In this document: positions 23,722 to 32,234 of the stretch, in pieces
Layout: every line of letters starts with the position of its first letter
Position numbering within the stretch: position 1 is the stretch's first letter
Source: Anaerolineales bacterium
GTDB lineage: Bacteria; Chloroflexota; Anaerolineae; Anaerolineales; Villigracilaceae
Reading direction: 5' to 3'
Assembly (NCBI GenBank): GCA_020634895.1
Contig: JACKAV010000008.1
Span: 1-64,000, forward strand
Length of the DNA stretch: 64,000 bases
Made by a program: the position numbers and the translations under genes
Notes under the pieces: model-generated
Told to the model about the DNA's origin: nothing
Database searches by the model: none
The model's input: only the letters and a program-made list of their open reading frames with translations

Positions 23722-24144
23722 ATGAAAAAAACTATTCCCGCTTTTATTGCAGCGCTGCTGATCACCCTTGTGCTTGGCGGTGGCATGTTCCTGATGGGGC
23801 AGGACGCCCTCGGAACGTCCACCGCCAAAGCGGATGCGGCAGCGTCTGCACAGGTTTCAAATGTGACTGCGGCTCAGTATGAGCAAGTTGTCTCGCAATA
23901 TCAGGCTCGCGAAGCGCAATATCAGGAGATGATCGCGCAGGCTTCGCGGCAGATCACAACTGCCAATCAGCAGATCGATCTGGCAAACCAGCAGTTGCAG
24001 CAATATCAAACGTTGATCCAGCAATTGCAGAGTAGCGGCTTGGTTACCATTGCCAGCGACGGCACAGTGACCATCAATCAGTCAAGCCAGTCCGCTTTTA
24101 TGCAGCCGCCGGCAAACGGACGTCACAACGAAGGAAATCACTAA
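23722..24144 (+). CDS. Membrane-anchored Gln-rich coiled-coil protein
   Basis: 140 residues: signal anchor (~5-25), then a long helical stretch with heptad-like Gln/Ala repeats (QYQAREAQYQEMIAQA, QQIDLANQQLQQYQ) and a short tail TIASDGTVTINQSSQ. No known family. It is probably exposed outside the membrane and may scaffold the haem proteins. Its stop overlaps the next ATG (TAATG), so translation is coupled. Confidence 0.65.
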   Translation: MKKTIPAFIAALLITLVLGGGMFLMGQDALGTSTAKADAAASAQVSNVTAAQYEQVVSQYQAREAQYQEMIAQASRQITTANQQIDLANQQLQQYQTLIQQLQSSGLVTIASDGTVTINQSSQSAFMQPPANGRHNEGNH

Positions 24145-24413
24145 TGAATCTTTATCGCAAACTTTTACGGGTATGGGTCGCTGTTTCAAGTGTTATCGGT
24201 TTTGTGCTGGGTTGGGGATTCATCGCCCGCGCAACCGAAACCGAAACAGTGACCTACGTTGGTGATACTACAGTAAACATGCCCGAACTTGCACCGATGC
24301 CAACGGTTGAAGGACTTACCGGTGAATCACTCACGATCAACGATGTGCAAACTTTTACTGTGACTTCATCCCAGCAGTCGTTTTCGCCGCCAATGCGGAC
24401 AGGAGGTTCGTAA
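24144..24413 (+). CDS. Small membrane-anchored protein of the redox operon
   Basis: 89 residues: one N-terminal helix (VWVAVSSVIGFVLGWGF) and a ~60-residue outer tail rich in Thr and Val (ATETETVTYVGDTTVN, SLTINDVQTFTVT). No cysteine or haem motif. Unknown family. TAATG overlaps bind it to both neighbours. Confidence 0.6.
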   Translation: MNLYRKLLRVWVAVSSVIGFVLGWGFIARATETETVTYVGDTTVNMPELAPMPTVEGLTGESLTINDVQTFTVTSSQQSFSPPMRTGGS

Positions 24414-25108
24414 TGAATCTCAAAAGGTTCGAACACTCCCTGCTGGCAGCAGGCGCGCTGACAGGCGGGATTGTCATCATGGCACTCGGTCTGCTTGCTT
24501 TGCATGTTGGGCTGGGTGAATCGCCGATAAAACTTTTCAGCGATTTTCTGGCACTCGATAGCATTCACATCTGGTGGTATGTCTCTCGTGCATCCGGTCT
24601 GATGGGATATTTATTGTTCTGGCTTTCCACGGTCTGGGGTTTTGCCGTCGGCAGCAAGATCTTCGACTCATTCCTGGAGCGCATGTTCACCTACGACTTC
24701 CATGAACACCTTTCACTTCTAAGCATCGGTTTCATCGTGCTGCATGTGTTGGTGCTGCTTATCGAAAAAGCGGAGCCGTTGAGTTTGGTCGAGGTCCTTG
24801 TGCCTTTCGTTTCCGCATATCGTCCATTCTGGACAGGTATCGGTATCATTGGTTTCTACCTGACCATACTGGTGACCGTGACATTTTACATCCGCAGTTG
24901 GATCTCGATGAAGACGTTTCGCAAGATCCACTACTTGAGCGTTGCCGCATATCTCGGAGTCCTTTTTCATGGACTGTACGCCGGTTCGGACTCCGCCCTG
25001 ATCTGGGTGCAATGGATGTATGCTGGTACCACGTTGGTCACGGTTTTCTTCCTCGCATATTGGCTGATCCTTTTGTGGTTCCGCAAAGCGGAAAAAGCCG
25101 CCGCCTGA
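24413..25108 (+). CDS. Ferric-reductase-like (MsrQ/FRD-type) transmembrane protein
   Basis: 231 residues with about six helices; haem-ligand His pairs in HIWWYVSRASGLMGY, YDFHEHLSLLSIG, VLHVLVLL, KIHYLSVAAYLG and LFHGLYAG. The arrangement is that of the ferric reductase-like transmembrane core without an FAD/NAD domain, as in MsrQ. It would pass electrons across the membrane to an unknown acceptor; no MsrP-like molybdoenzyme is encoded beside it. Last gene of the operon. Confidence 0.82.
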   Translation: MNLKRFEHSLLAAGALTGGIVIMALGLLALHVGLGESPIKLFSDFLALDSIHIWWYVSRASGLMGYLLFWLSTVWGFAVGSKIFDSFLERMFTYDFHEHLSLLSIGFIVLHVLVLLIEKAEPLSLVEVLVPFVSAYRPFWTGIGIIGFYLTILVTVTFYIRSWISMKTFRKIHYLSVAAYLGVLFHGLYAGSDSALIWVQWMYAGTTLVTVFFLAYWLILLWFRKAEKAAA

Positions 25109-25138
25109 CATTCGAATAACAAAATACTCCGGTGAAAA

Positions 25139-25896
25139 ATGAAAACGAGAAACATCGTCTGGCTGTCTTTAGTTCTGTCGTTGCTGCTAGTTGCCTGCGG
25201 GGCGGATGATACCTTGTCTGCGATTGACCAGGATACGGTTGATGATATTTATACCCAAGCCGCTTTGACCCTGTCTGCTCAAGCTCCTCTCCCAACGAAC
25301 ACGGTTCAAGCTACCCCGTCGCTGATCCAACTGCGGTGGTTTTGCCTACAAGTTTGAGCTTGTCCACACCAACTGCTAATTTGATCTCCTATTCCTCTTC
25401 CAGTAACTCAACGGGATGTGATAACGCGGTCTATCTAAGCGACGTAACAATTCCAGATGGCACTATACTTATTCCCGATGAAACCTTTACTAAAACATGG
25501 AGCATGCAAAACAGCGGCTCCTGTGAATGGACGACATCATATTCCATTGTCTTTTACAGTGGAAACGTTATGAGCGGTTCGACCACATTGTTGAGTGATA
25601 CGGTCCCCGCCGGGGGAAGTACCAATGTGTCGGTGGAGATGACCGCCCCGACAACAGCTGGTTCTTATACCGGGTATTGGCGGCTTCAGAACGCATCTGG
25701 TGTCTCATTTGGAGAGGCGGTGTACGTTCAGATCGTAGTGTCGGGAAGTACCTCCACGCCGACTGCCACGTCAACAGCTGCCAGCGAAGAAGAGGCGACA
25801 GGCACGCCAACGTCCACTACAGTGCCTACTTCCACGACCGAACCAACGTCTACAAACACCCCCGAGGCAACGGTGACTGAAACACCATCATCTTAG
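25139..25896 (+). pseudogene. Frameshifted lipoprotein with NBR1-type Ig-like domain
   Basis: Two overlapping frames form one gene. The first (from 25139) gives a lipoprotein signal (LVLSLLLVACGADD, lipobox Cys) and the start of a linker; the second (to 25896) continues with SLSLSTPTANL, an NBR1-like Ig domain (VTIPDGTILIPDETFTKTW, NSGSCEWTTSYSIVF, then GYWRLQNASGVSFG) and a Ser/Thr/Pro-rich tail. The switch lies near 25320, next to CCCC, and needs one base change. The gene may be inactive or the indel may be a sequencing error. The domain type is common on Anaerolineae surfaces. Confidence 0.7.
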
Positions 25897-25899
25897 ATG

Positions 25900-27429
25900 T
25901 CAGTTTGTTATGAAAGGTTCGTTCTTTTCGTCGAGTTTCTTTTTTATTATGCTTAATAGATGCGAAGTTGTATCTTTTTTTGTCTGGGTCAGATTGGTCA
26001 GTTCTTCTGGGTCTGAGCGAATATCGAAGAGTTGGTAGTATTCGTCACCTGCGCCGTAATCGTTGTACCCAAGATAATATATTAATTTGTAATTGTCTTG
26101 AACAAGCATTACTGTGGCTTCGGTCAGCGGCGCTGTGGGTTTATTTCGCCTTGCGTTGACGGTATAGACGGGCTGCCCTGTCTGGAGAATCTCAGTAGCA
26201 AATGGTGGAAGAATGCGTCCCTCCGCCCAATCTGGAATGGGATGATCGGTCAGGTGTAGGAGTGTTGGCATTAGATCGATGGCGCTTGTGTTTTCATACA
26301 CATCTCTTCCGCTTTGGAATCCGGGTTCGAATACCAGGAGCGGAACCCGGATTACGGGCTGATAGAGCGTAGGTGTGGAGTGTGCCCAAATACCTCGTTC
26401 GAATAATTCGCCGTGATCCGAGGTGAAGACCAGCCATGTATCATCCAGAATCCCGGATTTCTCCAGTGCATCAAATAAGCGTGCGAATTCACTGTCTACA
26501 TGCAGAATGAACTCATCGTATACATTTCGCCACTTGTGCAGGAATTCATTTGATCTTCCTTCTGTGAAGAAGTCCTCTGGTTTGATGATTGGTTCGAACG
26601 AGTCGTTTGAAAAAGCACCGGCAAAATCTTTGCGCGGTTTGTACGGGAAGTGTGGTGGCAGGAAATGGAAATACCCCATAAATGGTTTGGGAAGTCCGCT
26701 CATTCGGTCTGCCAGCCAACTTATCCCGTCTTCGAGAGTGAAATAGTTGTCGTTATTGATATTAGGAAGTCCGTACGGGTAGTTGCGCGCAGCTTCTCCG
26801 ACCTTGCCATTACGATATTTTTCATACAGTTGGGATAGAAATAACGAATAAGAAAAACCCTCTGAACGTTTGATTGCCCGAGCCCAACTTACTGTGGCTA
26901 TGTCTTCATCGTTTGGGAAATATTTTCGAATAAAGCTGTCGTTGAAGATAAAGAGTTGGTCTTGGGGGACATACTCAGTGATGTCGTTAAAAAACTGATC
27001 GAACAACGTGTTGACAAGTGTGTTATGGGAATAGGCGACCCGGTAATAATCATCAAAAGCATGGAATATGCTTTTTCTGGAAAAAGACTCGATTGCGGGA
27101 TCGTTAAATCCGAGCGCTCGGTGTGTCCAAGGCAGGGTTCCGGTCAGCAGGGAGGCGGTGCCAGGGGTGGTGTAATTTCCGCCTGCAAAGTGGTTGTGAT
27201 AGACGGTCGCGCGTTTGGCGAGCCGCGCGAGATTGGGCATGGTTTCACGTTCATACCCATAGAGAGATATGTTATAGGCTGTAAGTGCGTCAAATACGAT
27301 GATTAGGACATTCTTTTGCGTGCCTTGTAAGCGATTGCTTGCCAATTGAACGGAGGGCGGCACCACCATGCCGAGGGACGCCAGCCCTGCCAGTTTTAAG
27401 AAATCTCGTCGACTTAAACCATAACTCAT
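25900..27429 (-). CDS. Tat-exported sulfatase/alkaline-phosphatase-superfamily protein
   Basis: 509 residues from ATG 27429, preceded by gaggt; the TTG 12 bases upstream is less likely. Twin-arginine signal LSRRDFLKLAGLASLG. Metal-binding motifs: VLIIVFDALTAYN near the N-terminus and FTSDHGELFERGIWAHS later. The nucleophile region reads GNYTTPGTASLLTG, with Thr instead of the Cys/Ser that is turned into formylglycine, so it is closer to phosphoglycerol- or phosphoethanolamine-transferases than to true sulfatases. Convergent with the lipoprotein gene (3 bases apart) and coupled to a small membrane gene. Confidence 0.85.
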   Translation of the reverse strand: MSYGLSRRDFLKLAGLASLGMVVPPSVQLASNRLQGTQKNVLIIVFDALTAYNISLYGYERETMPNLARLAKRATVYHNHFAGGNYTTPGTASLLTGTLPWTHRALGFNDPAIESFSRKSIFHAFDDYYRVAYSHNTLVNTLFDQFFNDITEYVPQDQLFIFNDSFIRKYFPNDEDIATVSWARAIKRSEGFSYSLFLSQLYEKYRNGKVGEAARNYPYGLPNINNDNYFTLEDGISWLADRMSGLPKPFMGYFHFLPPHFPYKPRKDFAGAFSNDSFEPIIKPEDFFTEGRSNEFLHKWRNVYDEFILHVDSEFARLFDALEKSGILDDTWLVFTSDHGELFERGIWAHSTPTLYQPVIRVPLLVFEPGFQSGRDVYENTSAIDLMPTLLHLTDHPIPDWAEGRILPPFATEILQTGQPVYTVNARRNKPTAPLTEATVMLVQDNYKLIYYLGYNDYGAGDEYYQLFDIRSDPEELTNLTQTKKDTTSHLLSIIKKKLDEKNEPFITN

Positions 27430-27437
27430 TCGATACC

Positions 27438-28013
27438 TCAAAGATTGCGGACAATGACGATGACCAGCCCGGCAGCATCCATTACCAGATACAAAGCCAT
27501 CAGTAAGGAGAGACGATCAATCACTTCTCTTGTGATCTTTAACGCTTTATCCGACCTTAGAATAAAAAATGCCGGGATGGAAAATGAAAGAAATGAAAAG
27601 ATCAGTGCAATCAGATATAAAGCGACCAATGGACGACCTGTTTGAATGCAAAATGCGACAACCCAATTAGGTGGTGACATTTCTGCCAGAAAATAAGTTT
27701 GTGTAAAAATCGACCAGAGTGACAGGATAATAACCCATGCGCTCAATAACGAGATGCGCCTCTTTTCCTCCCATTTGCCTGATACGAAGAACCCGAGAAT
27801 TGTTGCTGCGATAAAGAGTACCAAACTTTCAACTACCGCGAATAATAGACCGTATGAAATAATACCGACAGCGTCCCATGAATTGGTTCGCGTGGACGCC
27901 CAATCAAAATCGCGCAGTGCAAGGATAATGGTCCAGACATGGATTGGCAAAGCGCTCATCAGGAAGAGCGTCCAGAGTCCTTGTCGTGAATAGAAATTTT
28001 TATTTAATTTCAT
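27438..28013 (-). CDS. Integral membrane protein coupled to the sulfatase-like gene
   Basis: 191 residues with about five membrane helices (GLWTLFLMSALPIHVW, IISYGLLFAVVESLVL, ISLLSAWVIILSLW, LVALYLIALIFSFLSF, LLMALYLVMDAAGLVI). No family recognised. It ends 8 bases before the start of the Tat-exported enzyme, so they are co-transcribed. It may help the exported enzyme or its substrate. Confidence 0.65.
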   Translation of the reverse strand: MKLNKNFYSRQGLWTLFLMSALPIHVWTIILALRDFDWASTRTNSWDAVGIISYGLLFAVVESLVLFIAATILGFFVSGKWEEKRRISLLSAWVIILSLWSIFTQTYFLAEMSPPNWVVAFCIQTGRPLVALYLIALIFSFLSFSIPAFFILRSDKALKITREVIDRLSLLMALYLVMDAAGLVIVIVRNL

Positions 28014-28089
28014 GGTTTGTTCTTTAGTTTACCTTCTCTCAACTTCGGGCGGCATTATAACAAAGGAAAGGTACTAAATAGGTGGTTTT

Positions 28090-29814
28090 CTATTGGGTGG
28101 TTTCTATTTTCACTTTTACCCATTTTCTCAGTGAGTTGACCAGGAAAATCTCTTCGTATTTGTGAAGATCAGAAATTGGGATAATCCTCTCTTCAACTTG
28201 TCCGGAGGCGATTAATTCTGCCCGAAAAGTTCCAGCCAATAAACCACATTCAATGGGTGGTGTGTAGTATTTTCCATCCATTTTTACGACCAGATTGCCA
28301 ATGGTGAATTCGGTCGATTCGCCTTTTTCGTTAAATAATATGACTTCATCAAAGCCCTGAATCTTTGCTTGGTTATAGATTTTCCGCGTGGTGGTTTTGT
28401 GAAAGAGGAAGCGGTCATTCGAGTTAACCGGTTTTTTTGCAAGACAAACACTAAACACTCTGTCGTTATGCTGAAAGTCATTGACCTCGCCTGAGATTTC
28501 TCCACAAGAGTTCATTGATAGCTTGACCCGCTTGGGCGAGTCAGCTTTTGAAATTAGCCCGTTCAACGTTTCTCTAATCTTTTTGTCTGCATTTTGGGCG
28601 GGAAAGTTGAAATATATTGCCGAGTCCATTATCCGTGCAATATGACGTTCTAGCAGGAAATATCCTTCTTCTGGCGTCCAAAGCAGAGTTTCGAAAAGGG
28701 AGAAATCCTCTTCCAAAGTGTCTGTCAACACACGGGCTTTGAGCAACGCTTCGCCGTATTCATCCGCGGACGTTGAGTCCCATACGATGCCGCCGCCGAT
28801 TCCGTATTCTGCTCTCTTATTCTTTTTGTCGACTAATGCGGTGCGGATCGCGACATTGAACCGGGCTATTCTATGTGGAGCGATATAGCCGATGCTTCCA
28901 CAATAGATCCTGCGTGGATTTGTCTCCAACTCCGCGATGATATTCATGGTACTGACTTTTGGAGCGCCGGTGATGGATGCGCAAGGAAAAAGCGCTGAAA
29001 AAATATTCGTTACTGAAACTTTGGTTTTTGCTTTTACGGTGGATGTCATTTGAAAGAGGGTGGGGTATTTCTCGATGGAGAATAATTCAGGGACGTGTAC
29101 GCTTCCTATTTCAGCAATGCGCCCAATATCGTTGCGGATCATATCCACGATCATTACGTTCTCTGCTTGATTTTTTGCGGATGCGCGTAGCCAGTTTTGG
29201 AGGGTATTGTCTTCGCCATTGGTGCGACCGCGTTTGACGGTCCCTTTCATAGGGCGACTCGCGATGGTTTCACCGTTCAAATCAAAGAAAAGCTCGTGAG
29301 AGGCAGAACAGATTGCCCAGTCACCAATATCTAAAAAAGCGGCGTACTTGTTTTGGCTTCGGGCGAGGTGACCGAATAGGGTACGTGGATCAGCCTCAAA
29401 GTCCGCGCGGAGGCGCATGGTGTAGTTGACTTGATACGTCTTCCCCTGCGCGATCCGTTCCTTGATGGTTTGAATCGCAGCGTTGTATGTATCCTTTTCT
29501 GTGTCAGGAGTCCATGTTAGGGGAGAAAGATTTTCAAAGTTTTCGAGTTGTTGGAGTGTTTGAAAAGAGTCGTATAAGCCGAACCACAAAAGCGGAAAAT
29601 CTTTTGCGGCTTTTATCTTCATTGCCGGGTCAAAGGCGGGAGCGGCTTCGTAGCTGATAAAACCCGCGGCTGTCCAGCCATTCTCATTGACAAGTTTTTC
29701 CACATCCCCCAAACTTTTGCGGACTTCATCAAGCTTCTCGGTTACAATCACGCGGCGCGGATTGATGAACTTAAGCCACGCGTTATCCTGTTTTAATATC
29801 ACATCACCGATCAA
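28090..29814 (-). CDS. pabBC: Aminodeoxychorismate synthase component I fused to aminodeoxychorismate lyase
   Basis: 574 residues. The first ~370 are chorismate-binding PabB: GKTYQVNYTMRLRADFE, SRPMKGTVKRGR, MIVDMIRNDIGRIA, ITGAPKVSTMNII and YCGSIGYIAPH. The rest is a PLP-dependent class IV lyase (PabC): ETLLWTPEEGYFLLERH, with the Lys region ARKIYNQAK-like (TTRKIYNQAKIQGFDEVILF) and GLLAGTFRAEL. The fusion makes p-aminobenzoate from aminodeoxychorismate for folate. The start is TTG 29814 with gaggt 6 bases upstream. No glutaminase partner (PabA) is in the window. Confidence 0.93.
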   Translation of the reverse strand: MIGDVILKQDNAWLKFINPRRVIVTEKLDEVRKSLGDVEKLVNENGWTAAGFISYEAAPAFDPAMKIKAAKDFPLLWFGLYDSFQTLQQLENFENLSPLTWTPDTEKDTYNAAIQTIKERIAQGKTYQVNYTMRLRADFEADPRTLFGHLARSQNKYAAFLDIGDWAICSASHELFFDLNGETIASRPMKGTVKRGRTNGEDNTLQNWLRASAKNQAENVMIVDMIRNDIGRIAEIGSVHVPELFSIEKYPTLFQMTSTVKAKTKVSVTNIFSALFPCASITGAPKVSTMNIIAELETNPRRIYCGSIGYIAPHRIARFNVAIRTALVDKKNKRAEYGIGGGIVWDSTSADEYGEALLKARVLTDTLEEDFSLFETLLWTPEEGYFLLERHIARIMDSAIYFNFPAQNADKKIRETLNGLISKADSPKRVKLSMNSCGEISGEVNDFQHNDRVFSVCLAKKPVNSNDRFLFHKTTTRKIYNQAKIQGFDEVILFNEKGESTEFTIGNLVVKMDGKYYTPPIECGLLAGTFRAELIASGQVEERIIPISDLHKYEEIFLVNSLRKWVKVKIETTQ

Positions 29815-29825
29815 AGATACCTCAC

Positions 29826-30206
29826 ATGAATAAAATCCTTAATATTGTACCGCGATGGGTTCCCGCCCTGATTTTAATGATCGTCATTTTCTTGTTCTCT
29901 TCAAGGACGAGTAACGAACTGCCGAATTTCGGCGGGTTGGATTATTTCGTCAAAAAGAGCGCGCATGGAATTGGGTACGGGTTGTTGGCACTTTCTTATC
30001 TTCGCGCCCTCCCGAATCGAAATTACAAACTTGCCTGGCTGCTGGCTGTCTTGTATTCCGCCACCGATGAATTTCATCAATCCTTTGTGCCCGGTCGTCA
30101 TCCTGCCGCCACGGATGTTTTGATCTTTGATAACCTCGGCGCAATGATTGCATTATTTATTCATTATTGGATTTTCAAGCGGAATGAAAATTATCACCAG
30201 GATTAG
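29826..30206 (+). CDS. VanZ-family protein
   Basis: 126 residues, four membrane helices, with the family signature DEFHQSFVPGRHPAATDVLIFDNLGA near the third helix and KKSAHGIGYGLLALSYL earlier. VanZ proteins are small membrane proteins of unclear function, one of them linked to teicoplanin resistance. The start lies only 11 bases from the divergent pabBC start and has no clear RBS. Confidence 0.88.
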   Translation: MNKILNIVPRWVPALILMIVIFLFSSRTSNELPNFGGLDYFVKKSAHGIGYGLLALSYLRALPNRNYKLAWLLAVLYSATDEFHQSFVPGRHPAATDVLIFDNLGAMIALFIHYWIFKRNENYHQD

Positions 30207-30210
30207 TATA

Positions 30211-30245
30211 AAAAAACGGACAAGGAAAACCTTGTCCGTTTTTTT
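30211..30245. terminator. Bidirectional terminator between vanZ-type gene and scpA
   Basis: aaaaaacggacaagg, loop AAAA, ccttgtccgttttttt: perfect stem with A-run on one side and T-run on the other, serving convergent genes. Confidence 0.9.
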
Positions 30246-30260
30246 ATCTATTCACTATAC

Positions 30261-31034
30261 CTACTCAAACTCGATCTCAATTTCCTCGTCATCTTTCCAA
30301 TCTTCGCTGCGTTCGAATTCGATATCTCCAAACAACACATCCTGTTTGGCAACCACGCGATACCGCTTCACCAGTTCCAACAACGCGAGGAAGGTCACTA
30401 CAATTTCCACGCGGGTGGCTTTGTCGGTGATGAGACCGCTAAAGGTCATGCGGTGGATATTCTTCATCGTCTTCGTGATGAAGTCGATCTTTTCGCGGAT
30501 GGTCACTTTCGGCGCGGTGATGACCGTCCCCAACGGCTTCTTCTCTTTACCCTTCGCAAACGCCGACTCGGCAGCCGCCAACAGCTTCTCCAAGGTCAGG
30601 TTGGAAAGATCCAGCTTCGGTTCCACTTTTGGAGGCGGTGCCACACGCAGGAAAGTCCGCAGGTTATTCGTCTGTCGTTCTTCCATCCAAACCGCGATCT
30701 CTTTATAACGTTTATAAAGTTTTAGCTGCTCTACCAGTGTTTCGCCGGGGTCTTCTTCGCCGGGTTCGCGCTCGGGCGGTCGCGGCAGCAGCGCTTCAGA
30801 CTTGATCTGCACCAGTTTGGCGGCGATCACCAGAAACGATGAAATCTCATCCGGTATCTGCTGCTCCACGCTTTGCAGGTGCGCGAGATATTGGTCTGTC
30901 ACCGAAGCCAGTGAGACCGTTGTAATGTCCATTTCGGCGCGTTCGATCAGGCTCAATAACAGGTCGAGCGGTCCCTCGTATTCGGGGATGTGAACCTTAT
31001 AACTGCCGAGTTGATTGCCAAGTAATCCATCCAT
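30261..31034 (-). CDS. scpA: Segregation and condensation protein A
   Basis: 257 residues of the ScpA kleisin family: N-terminal EYEGPLDLLLSLIERAEMDI, then VTDQYLAHLQ, and AAKLVQIKSEALLPRP. The C-terminal winged helix (TFLALLELVKRYRV, DIEFERSEDW) binds the SMC head. It links SMC in chromosome condensation. No scpB follows. A TATAAT lies 10 bases before the ATG, so the mRNA probably has almost no leader. Confidence 0.93.
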   Translation of the reverse strand: MDGLLGNQLGSYKVHIPEYEGPLDLLLSLIERAEMDITTVSLASVTDQYLAHLQSVEQQIPDEISSFLVIAAKLVQIKSEALLPRPPEREPGEEDPGETLVEQLKLYKRYKEIAVWMEERQTNNLRTFLRVAPPPKVEPKLDLSNLTLEKLLAAAESAFAKGKEKKPLGTVITAPKVTIREKIDFITKTMKNIHRMTFSGLITDKATRVEIVVTFLALLELVKRYRVVAKQDVLFGDIEFERSEDWKDDEEIEIEFE

Positions 31035-31044
31035 AAGCCCGCGA

Positions 31045-31089
31045 ATTATATCGCATCCCTCGCAGTGCTGGAAAATGGGAGGTTATAAT
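31045..31089. promoter_or_regulatory. Divergent scpA/moaC promoters with near-leaderless starts
   Basis: TATAAT occurs on the minus strand (31050-31045), 10 bases before scpA, and on the plus strand (31084-31089), 7 bases before the moaC ATG. With transcription starting ~7 bases after the -10 box, both mRNAs would begin at or very close to the start codon. Matching -35 hexamers are weak. Confidence 0.55.
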
Positions 31090-31096
31090 TCTTTCC

Positions 31097-31576
31097 ATGT
31101 CCAAACTAACTCATCTTGATGAACACGGGCGCGCCAGCATGGTGGATGTCAGCCACAAGCCGGATACTGCCCGCGTTGCGATTGCCCGCGGTGAAGTCCA
31201 CATGAAAAAAACGACTTTGGATTTGATCCGTGCCGGGCAGATAAAAAAAGGCGATGTGCTGACCGTGGCACAAATTGCTGGCATCACCGCCTCAAAACGG
31301 ACCTCGGACCTGATACCGTTATGTCATCCTCTTCCTCTCTCCAAAGTGGATGTCGACCTCGAGCTGGACGACTCACTCCCCGGCGTGGTCATCACCGCCA
31401 CTGCCAAAGTGACCGGCAAAACCGGCGTCGAAATGGAAGCGCTGATGGCTGTCTCTGTTGCTGCACTCACCGTTTATGACATGGCAAAAGCCGCCGAAAA
31501 AACGATGCGGATTCAAAATATCCGCCTGATCGAAAAACACGGCGGCGTGAGCGGTGACGTGATCAACGAACCTTAA
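31097..31576 (+). CDS. moaC: Cyclic pyranopterin monophosphate synthase
   Basis: 159 residues, full length. Family signatures: MVDVSHKPDTARVAIARG, KGDVLTVAQIAGITA, KRTSDLIPLCHPLPLSKVDV and KVTGKTGVEMEALMAVSVAALTVYDM, ending LIEKHGGVSGD. It converts 3',8-cyclo-GTP to cyclic pyranopterin phosphate, the second step of molybdenum cofactor synthesis. It heads a run with a cupin, moaD and moaE. Confidence 0.95.
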   Translation: MSKLTHLDEHGRASMVDVSHKPDTARVAIARGEVHMKKTTLDLIRAGQIKKGDVLTVAQIAGITASKRTSDLIPLCHPLPLSKVDVDLELDDSLPGVVITATAKVTGKTGVEMEALMAVSVAALTVYDMAKAAEKTMRIQNIRLIEKHGGVSGDVINEP

Positions 31577-31591
31577 TTTACAGGTAATCTT

Positions 31592-31960
31592 ATGGAATAC
31601 ACTTCAGTCAATCTTCAAGAAAAGTTCTCCAAATTTTCAGAACACTGGTCACCGAAGATCATCGCCCAGTTGAACGACTATCATTTCAAGCTCGCCAAAA
31701 TTCAGGGCGAATTTATCTGGCACGACCATCCCGAAACGGACGAAGTCTTTTTCGTCGTGAAGGGTAATCTCGATATTCTCTTCCGTGATGGCAAGGTGAC
31801 CTTGCACGAAGGCGAGATGTTCGTCGTGCCCAAAGGCGTGGAGCACAAACCTGTAGCCGAGCAGGAATGTCATATTTTGCTGGTCGAACCCGCGGGAACG
31901 GTCAATACCGGTAATGTACAGGATGCCGACCATACCGCTCCAAATGACGTTTGGATCTAG
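31592..31960 (+). CDS. Cupin-domain protein
   Basis: 122 residues with the cupin metal motif HDHPETDEVFFVVKGNLDI (His-x-His...Glu) and the second motif LHEGEMFVVPKGVEHKPVAEQ. Single-domain cupin, likely metal-binding; the substrate is unknown. It sits between moaC and moaD with 15-20-base gaps, but cupins are not known Moco genes, so the link may be only co-transcription. Confidence 0.88.
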   Translation: MEYTSVNLQEKFSKFSEHWSPKIIAQLNDYHFKLAKIQGEFIWHDHPETDEVFFVVKGNLDILFRDGKVTLHEGEMFVVPKGVEHKPVAEQECHILLVEPAGTVNTGNVQDADHTAPNDVWI

Positions 31961-31979
31961 TGAATTTAAAGGTTTTAGA

Positions 31980-32228
31980 ATGAATCATATTAAGTTGTTG
32001 TTTTTTGCCACCATCCGTGACCGCGCGGGCATGAAATCCATGGAAATGGATATTCCCGCCGATATGACCATCTTGCAGCTAAAAGAAAAACTCGGCGCGG
32101 AATATCCCAACCTGAAAGAGTCGATGAAGTCTGTTCTGATCACCATCAACCGCGAGTATGCTTTCGATGAGGCTGTTGTGCCGACTGGTGCAGAAATCGC
32201 GTTGTTCCCGCCGGTTTCGGGAGGATAA
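31980..32228 (+). CDS. moaD: Molybdopterin synthase sulfur carrier subunit
   Basis: 82 residues from ATG 31980, beta-grasp fold: IKLLFFATIRDRAG, MTILQLKEKLGAEYPNL, and the C-terminal ALFPPVSGG whose Gly-Gly is thiocarboxylated. It donates sulfur to precursor Z together with MoaE encoded 6 bases further on. Confidence 0.92.
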   Translation: MNHIKLLFFATIRDRAGMKSMEMDIPADMTILQLKEKLGAEYPNLKESMKSVLITINREYAFDEAVVPTGAEIALFPPVSGG

Positions 32229-32234
32229 TTCAAT

